Positions 26,453 through 34,246 of a stretch of DNA of 64,000 bases are shown here, one piece after another. Under the pieces are notes generated by a model. The model saw only the letters and a program-made list of their open reading frames with translations, had not been told where the DNA came from and did not search any database. Numbering within the stretch: the stretch's first letter is position 1; each line of letters starts with the position of its first letter. Source of the stretch: Flavobacterium hydrocarbonoxydans (GTDB lineage: Bacteria > Bacteroidota > Bacteroidia > Flavobacteriales > Flavobacteriaceae); contig NZ_WSTB01000005.1 of NCBI RefSeq assembly GCF_009789235.1, positions 248,001 through 312,000 of the forward strand, in the 5' to 3' direction. The position numbers and the translations under genes are program-made.

Positions 26453-27258
26453 TGAATACAGCAAAAACAGCAATCCATTTTACGGACAATTATCTGCTCA
26501 ATCCGACAAACCCGATTTCGGTAAACCTTATCGGAGCAGGTGGCACAGGCTCAAAAGTATTGACCGCTTTAATGGAAATAAACGAAAGTTTGATAGCATT
26601 AGGACACGCAGGGTTGCAAGTCCGCCTTTGGGATGATGATGTTATCACGAGTGCTAATTTAGGCAGACAGCGTTTTGCAGAAAGTGAAACAGGATTATAC
26701 AAATCCGTTGCCTTGATCAATCGTTGCAACCGTTGGGCGGGTACAAATTGGAAAGCCGAAACGATAAAATTTGAAAAGGACAAGTTTGGGAGAATGCCCG
26801 AAAAAGCAAGGGCAATCATTACCATTACTTGTGTGGATAATGTACAGGCGAGGTTTGGCGTTGCTGAAATTCTGAAAGAACTAAGTTACCGCAGACACTA
26901 TCAAGATGAGCCGAAATATTGGTTAGACTTTGGCAACAGCCAGCATACAGGACAAGTGCTACTATCTACTATCGGAGAGATAAAGCAACCCAATTCCGAG
27001 AAATACCAAACGGTGGCAAGCCTGCCATTTGTTACCGATGAATTTGGCGAATTGCTGAAGCAATCCGAACAAGAAGACAACACGCCAAGTTGCTCCCTTG
27101 CCGAAGCATTGGAATACCAGGACTTGTTTATCAATTCCTCATTGACACAAATGGGTTGTTCCTTATTGTGGAACTTATTCCGCAGAGGAATGACCGAATA
27201 CAAGGGATTTTTTCATAATCTGAAAGATTTCCGTACCCACCCGATAAAAGTCGCCTGA
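26452..27258 (+). CDS. PRTRC system ThiF/E1-like protein
   Basis: 268 aa from the ATG at 26452, which shares a base with the preceding stop (TGATG). The nucleotide-binding motif SVNLIGAGGTGSKVLTALME is followed by RLWDDDVITSANLGRQRF, the ThiF/E1 adenylation-domain pattern in which the Asp and Arg contact ATP. No catalytic Cys motif equivalent to full E1 enzymes is obvious. With the ubiquitin-like PRTRC protein C it suggests adenylation of a C-terminal glycine. The cluster lacks recognisable PRTRC A (JAB), D (actin-like) and ParB genes here. Confidence 0.9.
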   Translation: MNTAKTAIHFTDNYLLNPTNPISVNLIGAGGTGSKVLTALMEINESLIALGHAGLQVRLWDDDVITSANLGRQRFAESETGLYKSVALINRCNRWAGTNWKAETIKFEKDKFGRMPEKARAIITITCVDNVQARFGVAEILKELSYRRHYQDEPKYWLDFGNSQHTGQVLLSTIGEIKQPNSEKYQTVASLPFVTDEFGELLKQSEQEDNTPSCSLAEALEYQDLFINSSLTQMGCSLLWNLFRRGMTEYKGFFHNLKDFRTHPIKVA

Positions 27259-27275
27259 CCCGAAAAATCGGGCGG

Positions 27276-27318
27276 GCAAAAATGCAATTCCTCACTTTGG
27301 TCGGAAACGCATTTTTGC
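27276..27318. repeat. 10-bp perfect inverted repeat after the ThiF gene
   Basis: GCAAAAATGC (27276-27285) and GCATTTTTGC (27309-27318), 17 bp past the ThiF stop, with no U-tract. It could be a weak terminator or end site. The rest of 27259-27601 shows no supported gene; two short frames there lack starts or family features. Confidence 0.45.
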
Positions 27319-27601
27319 ATTTAGAATAGGTGCAACCCCCTTGTCAAAATGCACCACTACACAATTCCCTTTCCTTACATTTTACCAAACAGGTTGCGAG
27401 TTTCTGCTTGGGATATTTAGTATCCCATTTGTTGTATTTAGCACTGAGTTCTTTTCTTTTCACACAGCGACCAAAGAAAAGATTCTGTGTTATTATCCAA
27501 ATCTTTTTATAAATAACTTGCAGAAGTTTAAACTTTAATAATAGTATTAAAAAAAGCTAACTACAGATAATTATATTGAGTAATTTAGTAATAAAAATAA
27601 T

Positions 27602-28402
27602 TTGAAAAAATCCGTAACCATAAAAAGTAAAATTGAATCTGCAGAGCTTATAAAAGTTTCACCTTTCAGAAAGGAAATTCGCAAGACCATACCACATAAG
27701 CACAACAGCTATTTTGAAATTATATATCTGTCACAGGGAAGTGGTACACATACTATTGATTATACAGAATTCCCTATAATACCACCAACAGTATTTTTTG
27801 TCCGAAAAGAACAGGTACATCATTGGGATATTGATTCAGTACCTGAAGGTTATGTATTGCTTCTAAAAAAAGGATTTGTTGATAAATCGCTGGATAGTGA
27901 GCTGAAAAGAATTTTGTCTCAGGTAAGTGCATTGAGCTGCCTTCGTCTGGAGCATAATAATGCCATATCTAAATTATTTCAGTTACTTATTGATGAGAAA
28001 GATTTCAGTGTGATAGAAGGAGTATTAAAGGCATTACTGGCAAAAATCATCAGTATTCCTGCATCTTTTCCAGTCAATAAGCATAAAACCAACAATACTA
28101 TCTTATTATTTAGGGAGCTCCTCAATCAGACAGATGATTTAAAAAATAATGTTGCTCACTATGCCGGGCAATTGAACACGACGCCCCAAAATTTAAATGC
28201 TATCTGTAGAAAAGAGCTCAATCAGCCAGCGGCAGATGTTATAGCAGAATACATGATTAGTGAGTCAAAAAGATTATTACTGTATACCGATAATACTGTT
28301 TCAGAAGTGGCGTATACTTTAAACTTTAATGACACTTCTCACTTTATAAAATATTTCAAGCGCCATACAGGTTCTACACCGCAGGTATTTCGCAGTCTTT
28401 AA
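27602..28402 (+). CDS. AraC family regulator with cupin sensor
   Basis: 266 aa using a TTG start at 27602; an in-frame TAA lies 21 bp upstream and there is no ATG between. The N-terminal cupin includes HKHNSYFEIIYLSQGSGTHT and VRKEQVHHW, with metal or ligand-binding histidines. The C-terminal AraC double HTH has YAGQLNTTPQNLNAICRKEL and VAYTLNFNDTSHFIKYFKRH. It precedes and is co-oriented with a heme-lipoprotein/PAP2/DoxX/ChrA operon, and paired palindromes lie between them, so it probably controls that operon. Confidence 0.88.
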   Translation: MKKSVTIKSKIESAELIKVSPFRKEIRKTIPHKHNSYFEIIYLSQGSGTHTIDYTEFPIIPPTVFFVRKEQVHHWDIDSVPEGYVLLLKKGFVDKSLDSELKRILSQVSALSCLRLEHNNAISKLFQLLIDEKDFSVIEGVLKALLAKIISIPASFPVNKHKTNNTILLFRELLNQTDDLKNNVAHYAGQLNTTPQNLNAICRKELNQPAADVIAEYMISESKRLLLYTDNTVSEVAYTLNFNDTSHFIKYFKRHTGSTPQVFRSL

Positions 28403-28436
28403 GAGCTACCATATTATTTTCAAATATACCGTCATT

Positions 28437-28470
28437 ATACAATTCATTGTATGAAGTTTGTAAGACAAAC
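28437..28470 (+). promoter_or_regulatory. Paired palindromes before the heme-lipoprotein operon
   Basis: ATACAAT-TC-ATTGTAT (28437-28452) and GTTTGT-AAG-ACAAAC (28456-28470) lie 16 to 49 bp before the ATG at 28486. They are likely operator sites for a dimeric regulator acting on the operon 28486-31090. Confidence 0.5.
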
Positions 28471-28485
28471 TAAAAATAGGATATC

Positions 28486-28959
28486 ATGAGGTATTTTTTA
28501 ATTCTGCTATCGTTAACGCTCTTTGCTGCCTGTAACCAAAAAACAGAAACAGTACAAGGCAAATGGATAAAAGGTACCGAACAGGAGAAACTGGAAATCA
28601 TAGAAAATCAGTTTAGAGGCTTTGATAACACAATGGTAGAAACTGGCTATCGCTACCAGGAATTGTTTTGGGCGGGACAGGATGAAAATTGGGAATATGC
28701 GGATTATCAATTAGAGAAAATACAAAAAGCAATCGAAAACGGATTGGAGCGAAGACCTAAACGTACGAAATCGGCAAAACATTTTCTGGATGTAACTCTT
28801 CCAGAAATGGGAAAAGCTCTTGCAAAAAGAGACACCGCTGTGTTCAACAAGAATTTTAAAGTGCTTACCAATAGCTGCGTAAGTTGTCACGCAATGGAAA
28901 GAGTTCCATTTTTTACTGTAAAAACTCCAACAGAAAGACAATCACCAATAAGAAGATAA
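28486..28959 (+). CDS. Lipoprotein with single c-type heme motif
   Basis: 157 aa. A signal peptide with lipobox LTLFAAC anchors the protein by Cys 16. Near the C-terminus is one CXXCH motif (CVSCHAMERVPFF), the attachment site for c-type heme, within a helical domain. This resembles small cytochrome c-prime-like or unannotated heme proteins of Bacteroidetes, probably periplasmic electron carriers or sensors. It overlaps the PAP2 gene by 1 bp (TAATG). It heads the operon. Confidence 0.8.
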   Translation: MRYFLILLSLTLFAACNQKTETVQGKWIKGTEQEKLEIIENQFRGFDNTMVETGYRYQELFWAGQDENWEYADYQLEKIQKAIENGLERRPKRTKSAKHFLDVTLPEMGKALAKRDTAVFNKNFKVLTNSCVSCHAMERVPFFTVKTPTERQSPIRR

Positions 28960-29537
28960 TGATAGAGTCTATAAAACAATTAGATATAGATATCCTGCTT
29001 TGGCTAAATGGCAACCATAGTAAGTTTTGGGATAATGTAATGTGGTTTGCCAGTGAAAAATACACATGGCTCCCTTTTTATGGATTTCTGTTATTACTGT
29101 TGATATGGAAATATCGAAAAGATGCGATTTTTATGATATTGCTGATAGTTTTACTAATTACTATAAGTGATCAGGTAGCTTCAGGAATATTCAAACCAAT
29201 ATTTGAAAGATTACGACCGAGCCACAACCCTGATTTAATAAATAAGCTTCACATTGTTAATAATTACAGAGGTGGAAAGTTTGGTTTCATATCATCCCAT
29301 GCAGCCAATGTGTTTTCGTTGGCATTCTACCTGACGCTGGTAGCTAGGGACAAATTGAAATGGCTGCCTTTTGTTCTTATCCCTTGGGCAGTATTTGTCA
29401 GTCTAAGCAGGGTTTATCTTGGAGTGCATTATCCAGCTGATATTGTTGTTCCTGCCGTTCTGAGTATTCCTATTGCTTTGCTTGTGGCCCGAATTTACAA
29501 TTTGTATAATCCAATTATAATAAAAAAATTCGCTTAA
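28959..29537 (+). CDS. PAP2 superfamily phosphatase
   Basis: 192 aa from the ATG overlapping the preceding stop. Five to six membrane segments. The three PAP2 phosphatase motifs are visible: KPIFERLRPSHNP (K-x6-RP), FGFISSHAANVFS (PSGH-type, here SSHA) and SRVYLGVHYPADIV (SR-x5-H-x3-D). It dephosphorylates lipid-linked or small phosphates such as undecaprenyl pyrophosphate or phosphatidate at the inner membrane. The co-transcribed genes do not reveal the substrate. Confidence 0.9.
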   Translation: MIESIKQLDIDILLWLNGNHSKFWDNVMWFASEKYTWLPFYGFLLLLLIWKYRKDAIFMILLIVLLITISDQVASGIFKPIFERLRPSHNPDLINKLHIVNNYRGGKFGFISSHAANVFSLAFYLTLVARDKLKWLPFVLIPWAVFVSLSRVYLGVHYPADIVVPAVLSIPIALLVARIYNLYNPIIIKKFA

Positions 29538-29538
29538 T

Positions 29539-29970
29539 ATGCTCAAAAGAATCATTAATACCGACAACTCAAAAACCACAATTATAGTCCGCTTAATTGT
29601 TGGTGCCGTTTTCTTTTCCGAAGGAGTTCAAAAATTTTTATTTCCAGCCATTCGTGGTGCTGGCCGCTTTGAAAAAATCGGTTTTCCATCACCTGATTTT
29701 TTGGGAAGTTTTGTTGGTTTTTTCGAAATCCTATGTGGAGTTTTACTTTTAGTGGGTCTGCTGACTCGTTTAGCCAGTATTCCGTTAATCATAATAATGC
29801 TTGTCGCTTTCGCAACTACCAAAGCTGAAGTATTGGCAAATGAGGGCTTCTGGGAGCTTCTTCATGGAAGCCGTACTGATTGGGCAATGCTTCTAGGAAG
29901 TATATTTCTCTTAGTTAAAGGAGGAGGTAATTGGTCTCTTGATAAAATCTTAATGAGGAATGGGGCGTGA
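29539..29970 (+). CDS. DoxX family membrane protein
   Basis: 143 aa with four membrane helices. It contains the DoxX pattern: RLIVGAVFFSEGVQKFLFPA, FVGFFEILCGVLLLVGLLTR and RTDWAMLLGSIFLLVKGGG. DoxX/DoxD proteins are quinone-linked membrane proteins, some tied to thiosulfate oxidation, others to general redox stress. Here it lies 1 bp after the PAP2 gene and overlaps the chromate transporter gene by 11 bp. The exact reaction is not deducible. Confidence 0.87.
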   Translation: MLKRIINTDNSKTTIIVRLIVGAVFFSEGVQKFLFPAIRGAGRFEKIGFPSPDFLGSFVGFFEILCGVLLLVGLLTRLASIPLIIIMLVAFATTKAEVLANEGFWELLHGSRTDWAMLLGSIFLLVKGGGNWSLDKILMRNGA

Positions 29971-31090
29971 TATTCGTATAAAAGAAATTGCCCAACTCTT
30001 TCTCAAACTGGGACTCATAGGTTTTGGAGGCCCTGCAGCACATATTGCAATGATGCAGCAGGAAGTTGTTGCCAAAAGAAAATGGATGAGCGAACAGCAT
30101 TTCTTAGATTTATTGGGAGCTACCAATCTTATTCCCGGTCCCAATAGTACTGAAATGGCGATACACATTGGCTACGACAAAGGGGGCTGGAAAGGACTGC
30201 TGGTTGCAGGTATGTGCTTTATTTTTCCAGCGGTTTTCATTACTGGTATTTTTGCATGGCTGTACAAACAATACGGACAGTTGCCCGAAATACAGCCGTT
30301 TATTTACGGTATCAAACCAGCCATTATAGCCATCATTATCGGGGCAATTTTTCCATTAGCCAAAAAATCGATTAAGTCAATTTTATTAGCATTTATAGGT
30401 ATCGCTGTATTGGTCTTGTCTTTATTCGGAATCGGGGAAATGTATTTAATGTTTGGTGCAGGACTGTTTGCATTGGGTTTGTTTTATATTCAAGATCAAA
30501 AAAATATTACGTTGCAAAGTTTTGTTCCCGTCCTTTTTTTTCAAATTGCAAACAATCAATTACTTTCAGAAACAAACACCAGATTATTTTGGATGTTTTT
30601 AAAAATTGGTGCTATTCTCTACGGAAGCGGTTATGTGTTATTCGCATTTTTAGATACGGAATTGGTAGCAAACGGCTTACTTACCCGACAGCAATTGATG
30701 GATGCTATTGCAGTTGGCCAATTTACACCAGGTCCTGTTTTTTCATCAGTTACATTTATAGGTTATCAAATCAATGGATTATCAGGGGCTGTTATCTCAA
30801 CGATTGCTATTTTTCTTCCATCGTTTGTATTGGTAGCATTGCTTAACCCTCTGATGAAAAAAATGAGAAATTCTAAGGGGTTGTCAGCTTCCCTGGATGC
30901 TGTAAATATAGCATCTGTTGCCATTATTATTGCTGTTTGTTTTACAATGGGTAAAGAAACCATAACCGATTGGAAGACAATCAGCATAGCACTGATTAGT
31001 GCAATTATCGTTTTTAAATTCAAAATAATCAACAGTGCATTCATTGTCTTGGGCGGAGCACTGCTTGGCTATCTCTTATATCAATTTTAA
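29960..31090 (+). CDS. chrA: ChrA-type chromate transporter
   Basis: 376 aa with ten or so membrane helices in two homologous halves. Each half begins with the ChrA signature: FLKLGLIGFGGPAAHIAMMQ with ATNLIPGPNSTEMAIHIGY in the first, and FLKIGAILYGSGYVLFAFLD with VGQFTPGPVFSSVTFIGYQ in the second. These PGP motifs identify the long-chain chromate ion transporter family, which exports chromate and may also move sulfate-like anions. It overlaps doxX. Interesting given the sulfur-handling island to the right. Confidence 0.92.
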   Translation: MGRDIRIKEIAQLFLKLGLIGFGGPAAHIAMMQQEVVAKRKWMSEQHFLDLLGATNLIPGPNSTEMAIHIGYDKGGWKGLLVAGMCFIFPAVFITGIFAWLYKQYGQLPEIQPFIYGIKPAIIAIIIGAIFPLAKKSIKSILLAFIGIAVLVLSLFGIGEMYLMFGAGLFALGLFYIQDQKNITLQSFVPVLFFQIANNQLLSETNTRLFWMFLKIGAILYGSGYVLFAFLDTELVANGLLTRQQLMDAIAVGQFTPGPVFSSVTFIGYQINGLSGAVISTIAIFLPSFVLVALLNPLMKKMRNSKGLSASLDAVNIASVAIIIAVCFTMGKETITDWKTISIALISAIIVFKFKIINSAFIVLGGALLGYLLYQF

Positions 31091-32305
31091 TCTTATAACG
31101 ATGTATTGAATACCTTGCTTTCATAGGTATAAAAAGGCAATAGTATCTATTGGTAATAGCAAATAAACTAATACCCTCTTAAAGAATTTATGTGGATAGA
31201 TAACTTAACTATAAGTAACTCAACTCTCCATTACATAGCTATTGCTGCGGACGGCAAAATTTGATATGCATATTCCGAGTTATAATAAGAATTGTTTTTC
31301 CAGAGGATAAAAGTCAATTCTAATATTTTTCTTTGGATGGCAACGATAGCTTTCATTTTAATGCCATGCCTTGAAACCAATCTTAAAAAGATATCTCTGA
31401 ACCTTTCATCGGTTCTAATCGCAGCCAGTGCTGGAAAGTGCATGACTTTCCTTAAATTCCGATTACCCCGCTTGGATATACGGGGTTTGGATTTTACGGA
31501 GGTACCAGATGTCTTTTCTCTTACATCTAATCCAGCATAACTAACCAGTTGCCTTTTATTCTTTATGAGTTCGAAACCGTTGGTTTCAGCGATAATGGTC
31601 ACGGCAGTCAAATTTCCAACTCCAGGTATAGAAGATATTATTTTCATCTTTTCTGCTAATACCTCATCTCCTTTGATGAGTTTAGCAATTTCTTCCCGTA
31701 TCTCCTTTTCCTGCGTATCAATCAAGGCTATTCTTTTGTTTGTTCTTTTAACTGACTTTTCACTTGATGTTGCAGAGGTACGTTCAGCATGCAACTGATT
31801 TTTTAACATGGTACGTTCCTGTACCAACTGCTCACGTTCCCGACAAAGCTGCCTCAAATCATTGAATATTTTTAGAGGAGGCTGCCAAACTTCCAATTGC
31901 CTTTCCAAGCCAAATCTAGCAATTGCTTGTGAAGCACTCTTGTCAGTAATCGTTCTTATATCAAGTGTTCTCACATAATTACTAATCTTGTTTGGTAAAA
32001 CGATGCTGACTTGTTTTTGAACACTGCATAGATAATAGGCTAAAGATTCATGGTAAACCCCTGTTGCTTCCATTACATAACGTACTTCCGTAGTGGTTAA
32101 TGTTTGGTTATTAACCCACAATACAAGACTCGAAAACCCTTTTTTAGTATTGGGAAATACTTTGTAAGCATAAACTTCAATACTGATCTGCTCGTCCATC
32201 CGACCAAGTGACACAACTAATTCCTTTTGTGCAACATCAATTCCGACTGTTTGTTTTAATAATATCTTCATATTAATTGGTTTAGGCAGCCTTATTCCGG
32301 CTTCC
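31091..32305 (-). mobile_element. IS110-family insertion sequence
   Basis: Contains one IS110 transposase gene, leftward. IS110 elements lack clear terminal inverted repeats, so the ends are approximate: the right end is placed where the mobC-like reading frame begins and the left end lies in the 140 bp after chrA. It separates chrA from the mobC remnant, so it probably marks the join of a deletion or insertion in the integrative element. Confidence 0.65.
31231..32271 (-). CDS. IS110 family transposase
   Basis: 346 aa from the ATG whose complement is at 32269-32271; a TTG 12 codons upstream gives a less likely longer form. The N-terminal DEDD (RuvC-like) domain has GIDVAQKELVVSLG with the first Asp, YVMEATGVYHESLAYYL with the Glu, and IRTITDKSASQAIARFG with the later Asp residues. 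A coiled-coil linker leads to the C-terminal transposase_20 domain (SIPGVGNLTAVTIIAETNGF and SYAGLDVREKTSG) with the serine-bearing region. This is the intact two-domain form that performs excision and insertion, in this family guided by a bridge RNA. Confidence 0.93.
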   Translation of the reverse strand: MKILLKQTVGIDVAQKELVVSLGRMDEQISIEVYAYKVFPNTKKGFSSLVLWVNNQTLTTTEVRYVMEATGVYHESLAYYLCSVQKQVSIVLPNKISNYVRTLDIRTITDKSASQAIARFGLERQLEVWQPPLKIFNDLRQLCREREQLVQERTMLKNQLHAERTSATSSEKSVKRTNKRIALIDTQEKEIREEIAKLIKGDEVLAEKMKIISSIPGVGNLTAVTIIAETNGFELIKNKRQLVSYAGLDVREKTSGTSVKSKPRISKRGNRNLRKVMHFPALAAIRTDERFRDIFLRLVSRHGIKMKAIVAIQRKILELTFILWKNNSYYNSEYAYQILPSAAIAM

Positions 32306-32614
32306 AAAATTTCAACACTTACACAGGGTATGTTTGTGGGTTCCGTTTCGGATAATTTTGATGAGCGTATCGAACAAAAGATTTTCCACGCTGAAATTGT
32401 AGTGGATAATGAAAAGGTAGCCGCAGAAACTAAAGTCTATCAGAAGATACCAGAAATCCTCTCCTTTGTCAATGACCAAGGAGAGGACAAAATGAAACAA
32501 GAAATTGAAAGCAATTACCGTCAAATAAAATCAGATATTCTTAGTATTGTTGAAAATGAAATGGAACGAATTAAAAATGATCCCGACTTGCAGCATTTGA
32601 TACAAAAGGGATGA
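32306..32614 (+). pseudogene. C-terminal remnant of MobC/TraG coupling protein
   Basis: The frame reads KISTLTQGMFVGSVSDNFDE, then RIEQKIFHAEIVVD and ends ERIKNDPDLQHLIQKG. This matches the C-terminal end of the VirD4-type coupling ATPase (MobC/TraG) of Bacteroidetes conjugative elements: TQGMFVGSVSDNF is the segment after the last ATPase motif. The Walker motifs and ~550 upstream residues are gone. The IS110 element abuts the break. So the mob region of this element is at least partly deleted. Confidence 0.75.
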
Positions 32615-32626
32615 AACTATTAACTT

Positions 32627-32671
32627 TGTAACAAAAGTCACAAAGTATTAAAGGAAGATAATGTAAGTTTG
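32627..32671 (+). promoter_or_regulatory. Crp/Fnr-type operator and -7 element before the regulator gene
   Basis: TGTAACAAAAGTCACA (32627-32642) is a TGTAAC-N4-GTnACA near-palindrome. A consensus -7 box TAAGTTTG (32664-32671) begins 29.5 bp after its centre. Presumably autoregulation of the Crp/Fnr gene at 32747. Confidence 0.65.
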
Positions 32672-32746
32672 TAGGTTACATTTTTCTATTACGGAATAAA
32701 TCAACACCGCAACAACAAATATTATTAATTAGTAAGTCTTAAAAAA

Positions 32747-33376
32747 ATGCAAACGGAACCATTAGAACAAATAACAGAATTTAAGACCTCTCCTGAATTG
32801 ATAGGCAAACTTTATGAATATAGCATAAGAAAAGAATATGAAGCAGGAAGTGTTATACTAGATGAAAATGCTTCCATCCGTTCTATTCCAATTGTAACCA
32901 AAGGTACGCTGAAAGTAATACGGACAGAAGAAGATGGTAGAGAAATTTTGCTTTACTATATCAAAGCTGGTGAAAGCTGTATCATGTCTTTCTTAGGCGG
33001 TATGCACAATGAAACAAGTAAGGTAAAAGCTGAAGTGGAAGAAGATGCGGAAATACTTTTTTTGCCCATGGATAAAGTATCCTTATTCATTAAGGAATAT
33101 CCGCAATGGCTAGATTATATTTTTCGTTTATACCATAAACGTTTTGAAGAATTATTGGAAATTGTTAATGCCATCACTTTTAAGAAAATAGATGAACGTT
33201 TATTGAATTTGTTGATTAAAAAGCGTGAACTTACTGAAAATAATATTCTGCACATCACCCACGAACAATTAGCTAATGAACTTGGGACTGCCCGTGTAGT
33301 GGTGTCAAGGTTACTCAAACAGTTAGAAGAAATAGGTAAGGTTAGGCTAGGTAGAAATAAAATAACCCTTATGTAA
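32747..33376 (+). CDS. Crp/Fnr family transcriptional regulator
   Basis: 209 aa. The N-terminal cyclic-nucleotide-binding-type beta-roll domain has YEAGSVILDE, IPIVTKGTLKV and YIKAGESCIMSFLGG; the single cysteine is Cys 78. A dimerisation helix (~115-145) is followed by the C-terminal winged HTH with HITHEQLANELGTARVVVSR and LLKQLEEIGKVRLG. It heads the sulfur island, and four matching palindromes with fixed promoter spacing lie inside the island. It probably activates the island in response to sulfide, persulfide or redox state; the lone Cys 78 is a possible sensor but single-cysteine sensing is speculative. Confidence 0.9.
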   Translation: MQTEPLEQITEFKTSPELIGKLYEYSIRKEYEAGSVILDENASIRSIPIVTKGTLKVIRTEEDGREILLYYIKAGESCIMSFLGGMHNETSKVKAEVEEDAEILFLPMDKVSLFIKEYPQWLDYIFRLYHKRFEELLEIVNAITFKKIDERLLNLLIKKRELTENNILHITHEQLANELGTARVVVSRLLKQLEEIGKVRLGRNKITLM

Positions 33377-33416
33377 CAAAAGTAGCTGTGCAGGTTTTTG
33401 AATTGATGCAAATTTG
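33372..33416 (+). promoter_or_regulatory. Crp/Fnr-type operator and -7 element before TauE
   Basis: TGTAACAAAAGTAGCT (33372-33387) overlaps the stop codon of the regulator gene. CAAATTTG (33409-33416), one base off the -7 consensus, begins 29.5 bp after its centre. Serves the TauE-SQR-cydAB transcript. Confidence 0.55.
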
Positions 33417-33436
33417 TTGTAACAATTTAAAAATCT

Positions 33437-34234
33437 ATGGACATAACAGGGTATATAGCATCAATTTTTATAGGTATCTCTTTAGGGTTAATAGGCGGCG
33501 GAGGCAGCATCCTTACTGTTCCAGTTCTCGTTTATCTATTTGGTCTTGATGCATTATTAGCTACAGCTTATTCTCTTTTTATAGTTGGCTCCACAAGCGT
33601 CGTCGGCTCTTTTTCTTATTTCAAAAAAGGATTGGTAAGCATCAAAACAGCTATTATATTTGGTATTCCATCAATTGTAGCCGTTTTTCTAACTAGGGCT
33701 TACATCGTTCCCGCTATTCCTGAAGAAGTTTTCAGTATTGCAGCTTTTACCGTTACCAAAAACATTCTTTTGATGTTGCTTTTTGCTGTATTGATGATTT
33801 TCGCTTCATACAGCATGATAAAAAAATGTAAAGGAGAAGATTGTTTACCTACCGACACGCCCACCGTAAGTACATTATTAATCGTTATTCAGGGAATATT
33901 TGTGGGCTTTGTTACCGGATTAATCGGCGCTGGTGGAGGCTTTTTAATCATTCCTGCCCTAGTCAATTTATTGCGTTTAGAATTTAAAAAAGCAATCGGT
34001 ACTTCGCTAGTAATCATAGCTCTTAATTCCCTTTTTGGCTTTGCCATTTCCGTTACACATTATACAATAGACTGGATATTTCTTTTTAAAATTTTGGCTC
34101 TCGCCATTACCGGAGTGCTTATCGGAAGCTATCTATCTAAAAAAATAGATGGTAAAAAACTAAAGCCTGCTTTCGGTTGGTTTGTACTGCTTATGGGTAT
34201 TTACATCATCATCAAAGAAACTTTATTAAACTAA
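33437..34234 (+). CDS. TauE/SafE family sulfite/organosulfonate exporter
   Basis: 265 aa with about eight membrane helices in two repeats. Each repeat has the family's glycine motif: GISLGLIGGGGSILTVPVLV in the first and GFVTGLIGAGGGFLIIPALV in the second. TauE/SafE proteins export sulfite, sulfonates or other small sulfur anions across the inner membrane. It lies directly after the Crp/Fnr gene with a site overlapping its stop and 12 bp before the SQR gene. It probably disposes of sulfite made by the dioxygenases downstream. Confidence 0.92.
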   Translation: MDITGYIASIFIGISLGLIGGGGSILTVPVLVYLFGLDALLATAYSLFIVGSTSVVGSFSYFKKGLVSIKTAIIFGIPSIVAVFLTRAYIVPAIPEEVFSIAAFTVTKNILLMLLFAVLMIFASYSMIKKCKGEDCLPTDTPTVSTLLIVIQGIFVGFVTGLIGAGGGFLIIPALVNLLRLEFKKAIGTSLVIIALNSLFGFAISVTHYTIDWIFLFKILALAITGVLIGSYLSKKIDGKKLKPAFGWFVLLMGIYIIIKETLLN

Positions 34235-34246
34235 AATCATAATAAT

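Noticed and set aside
27330..27538. Two overlapping short open frames before the AraC gene
   Set aside because: Overlapping in different frames, hydrophobic by A/T bias, no start signals.
33418..33428. TTGTTGTAACAA as a fifth Crp/Fnr site
   Set aside because: It lies within the ribosome-binding region of TauE, does not fit the TGTAAC-N4-GTnnCn form and has no -7 box at the fixed spacing.
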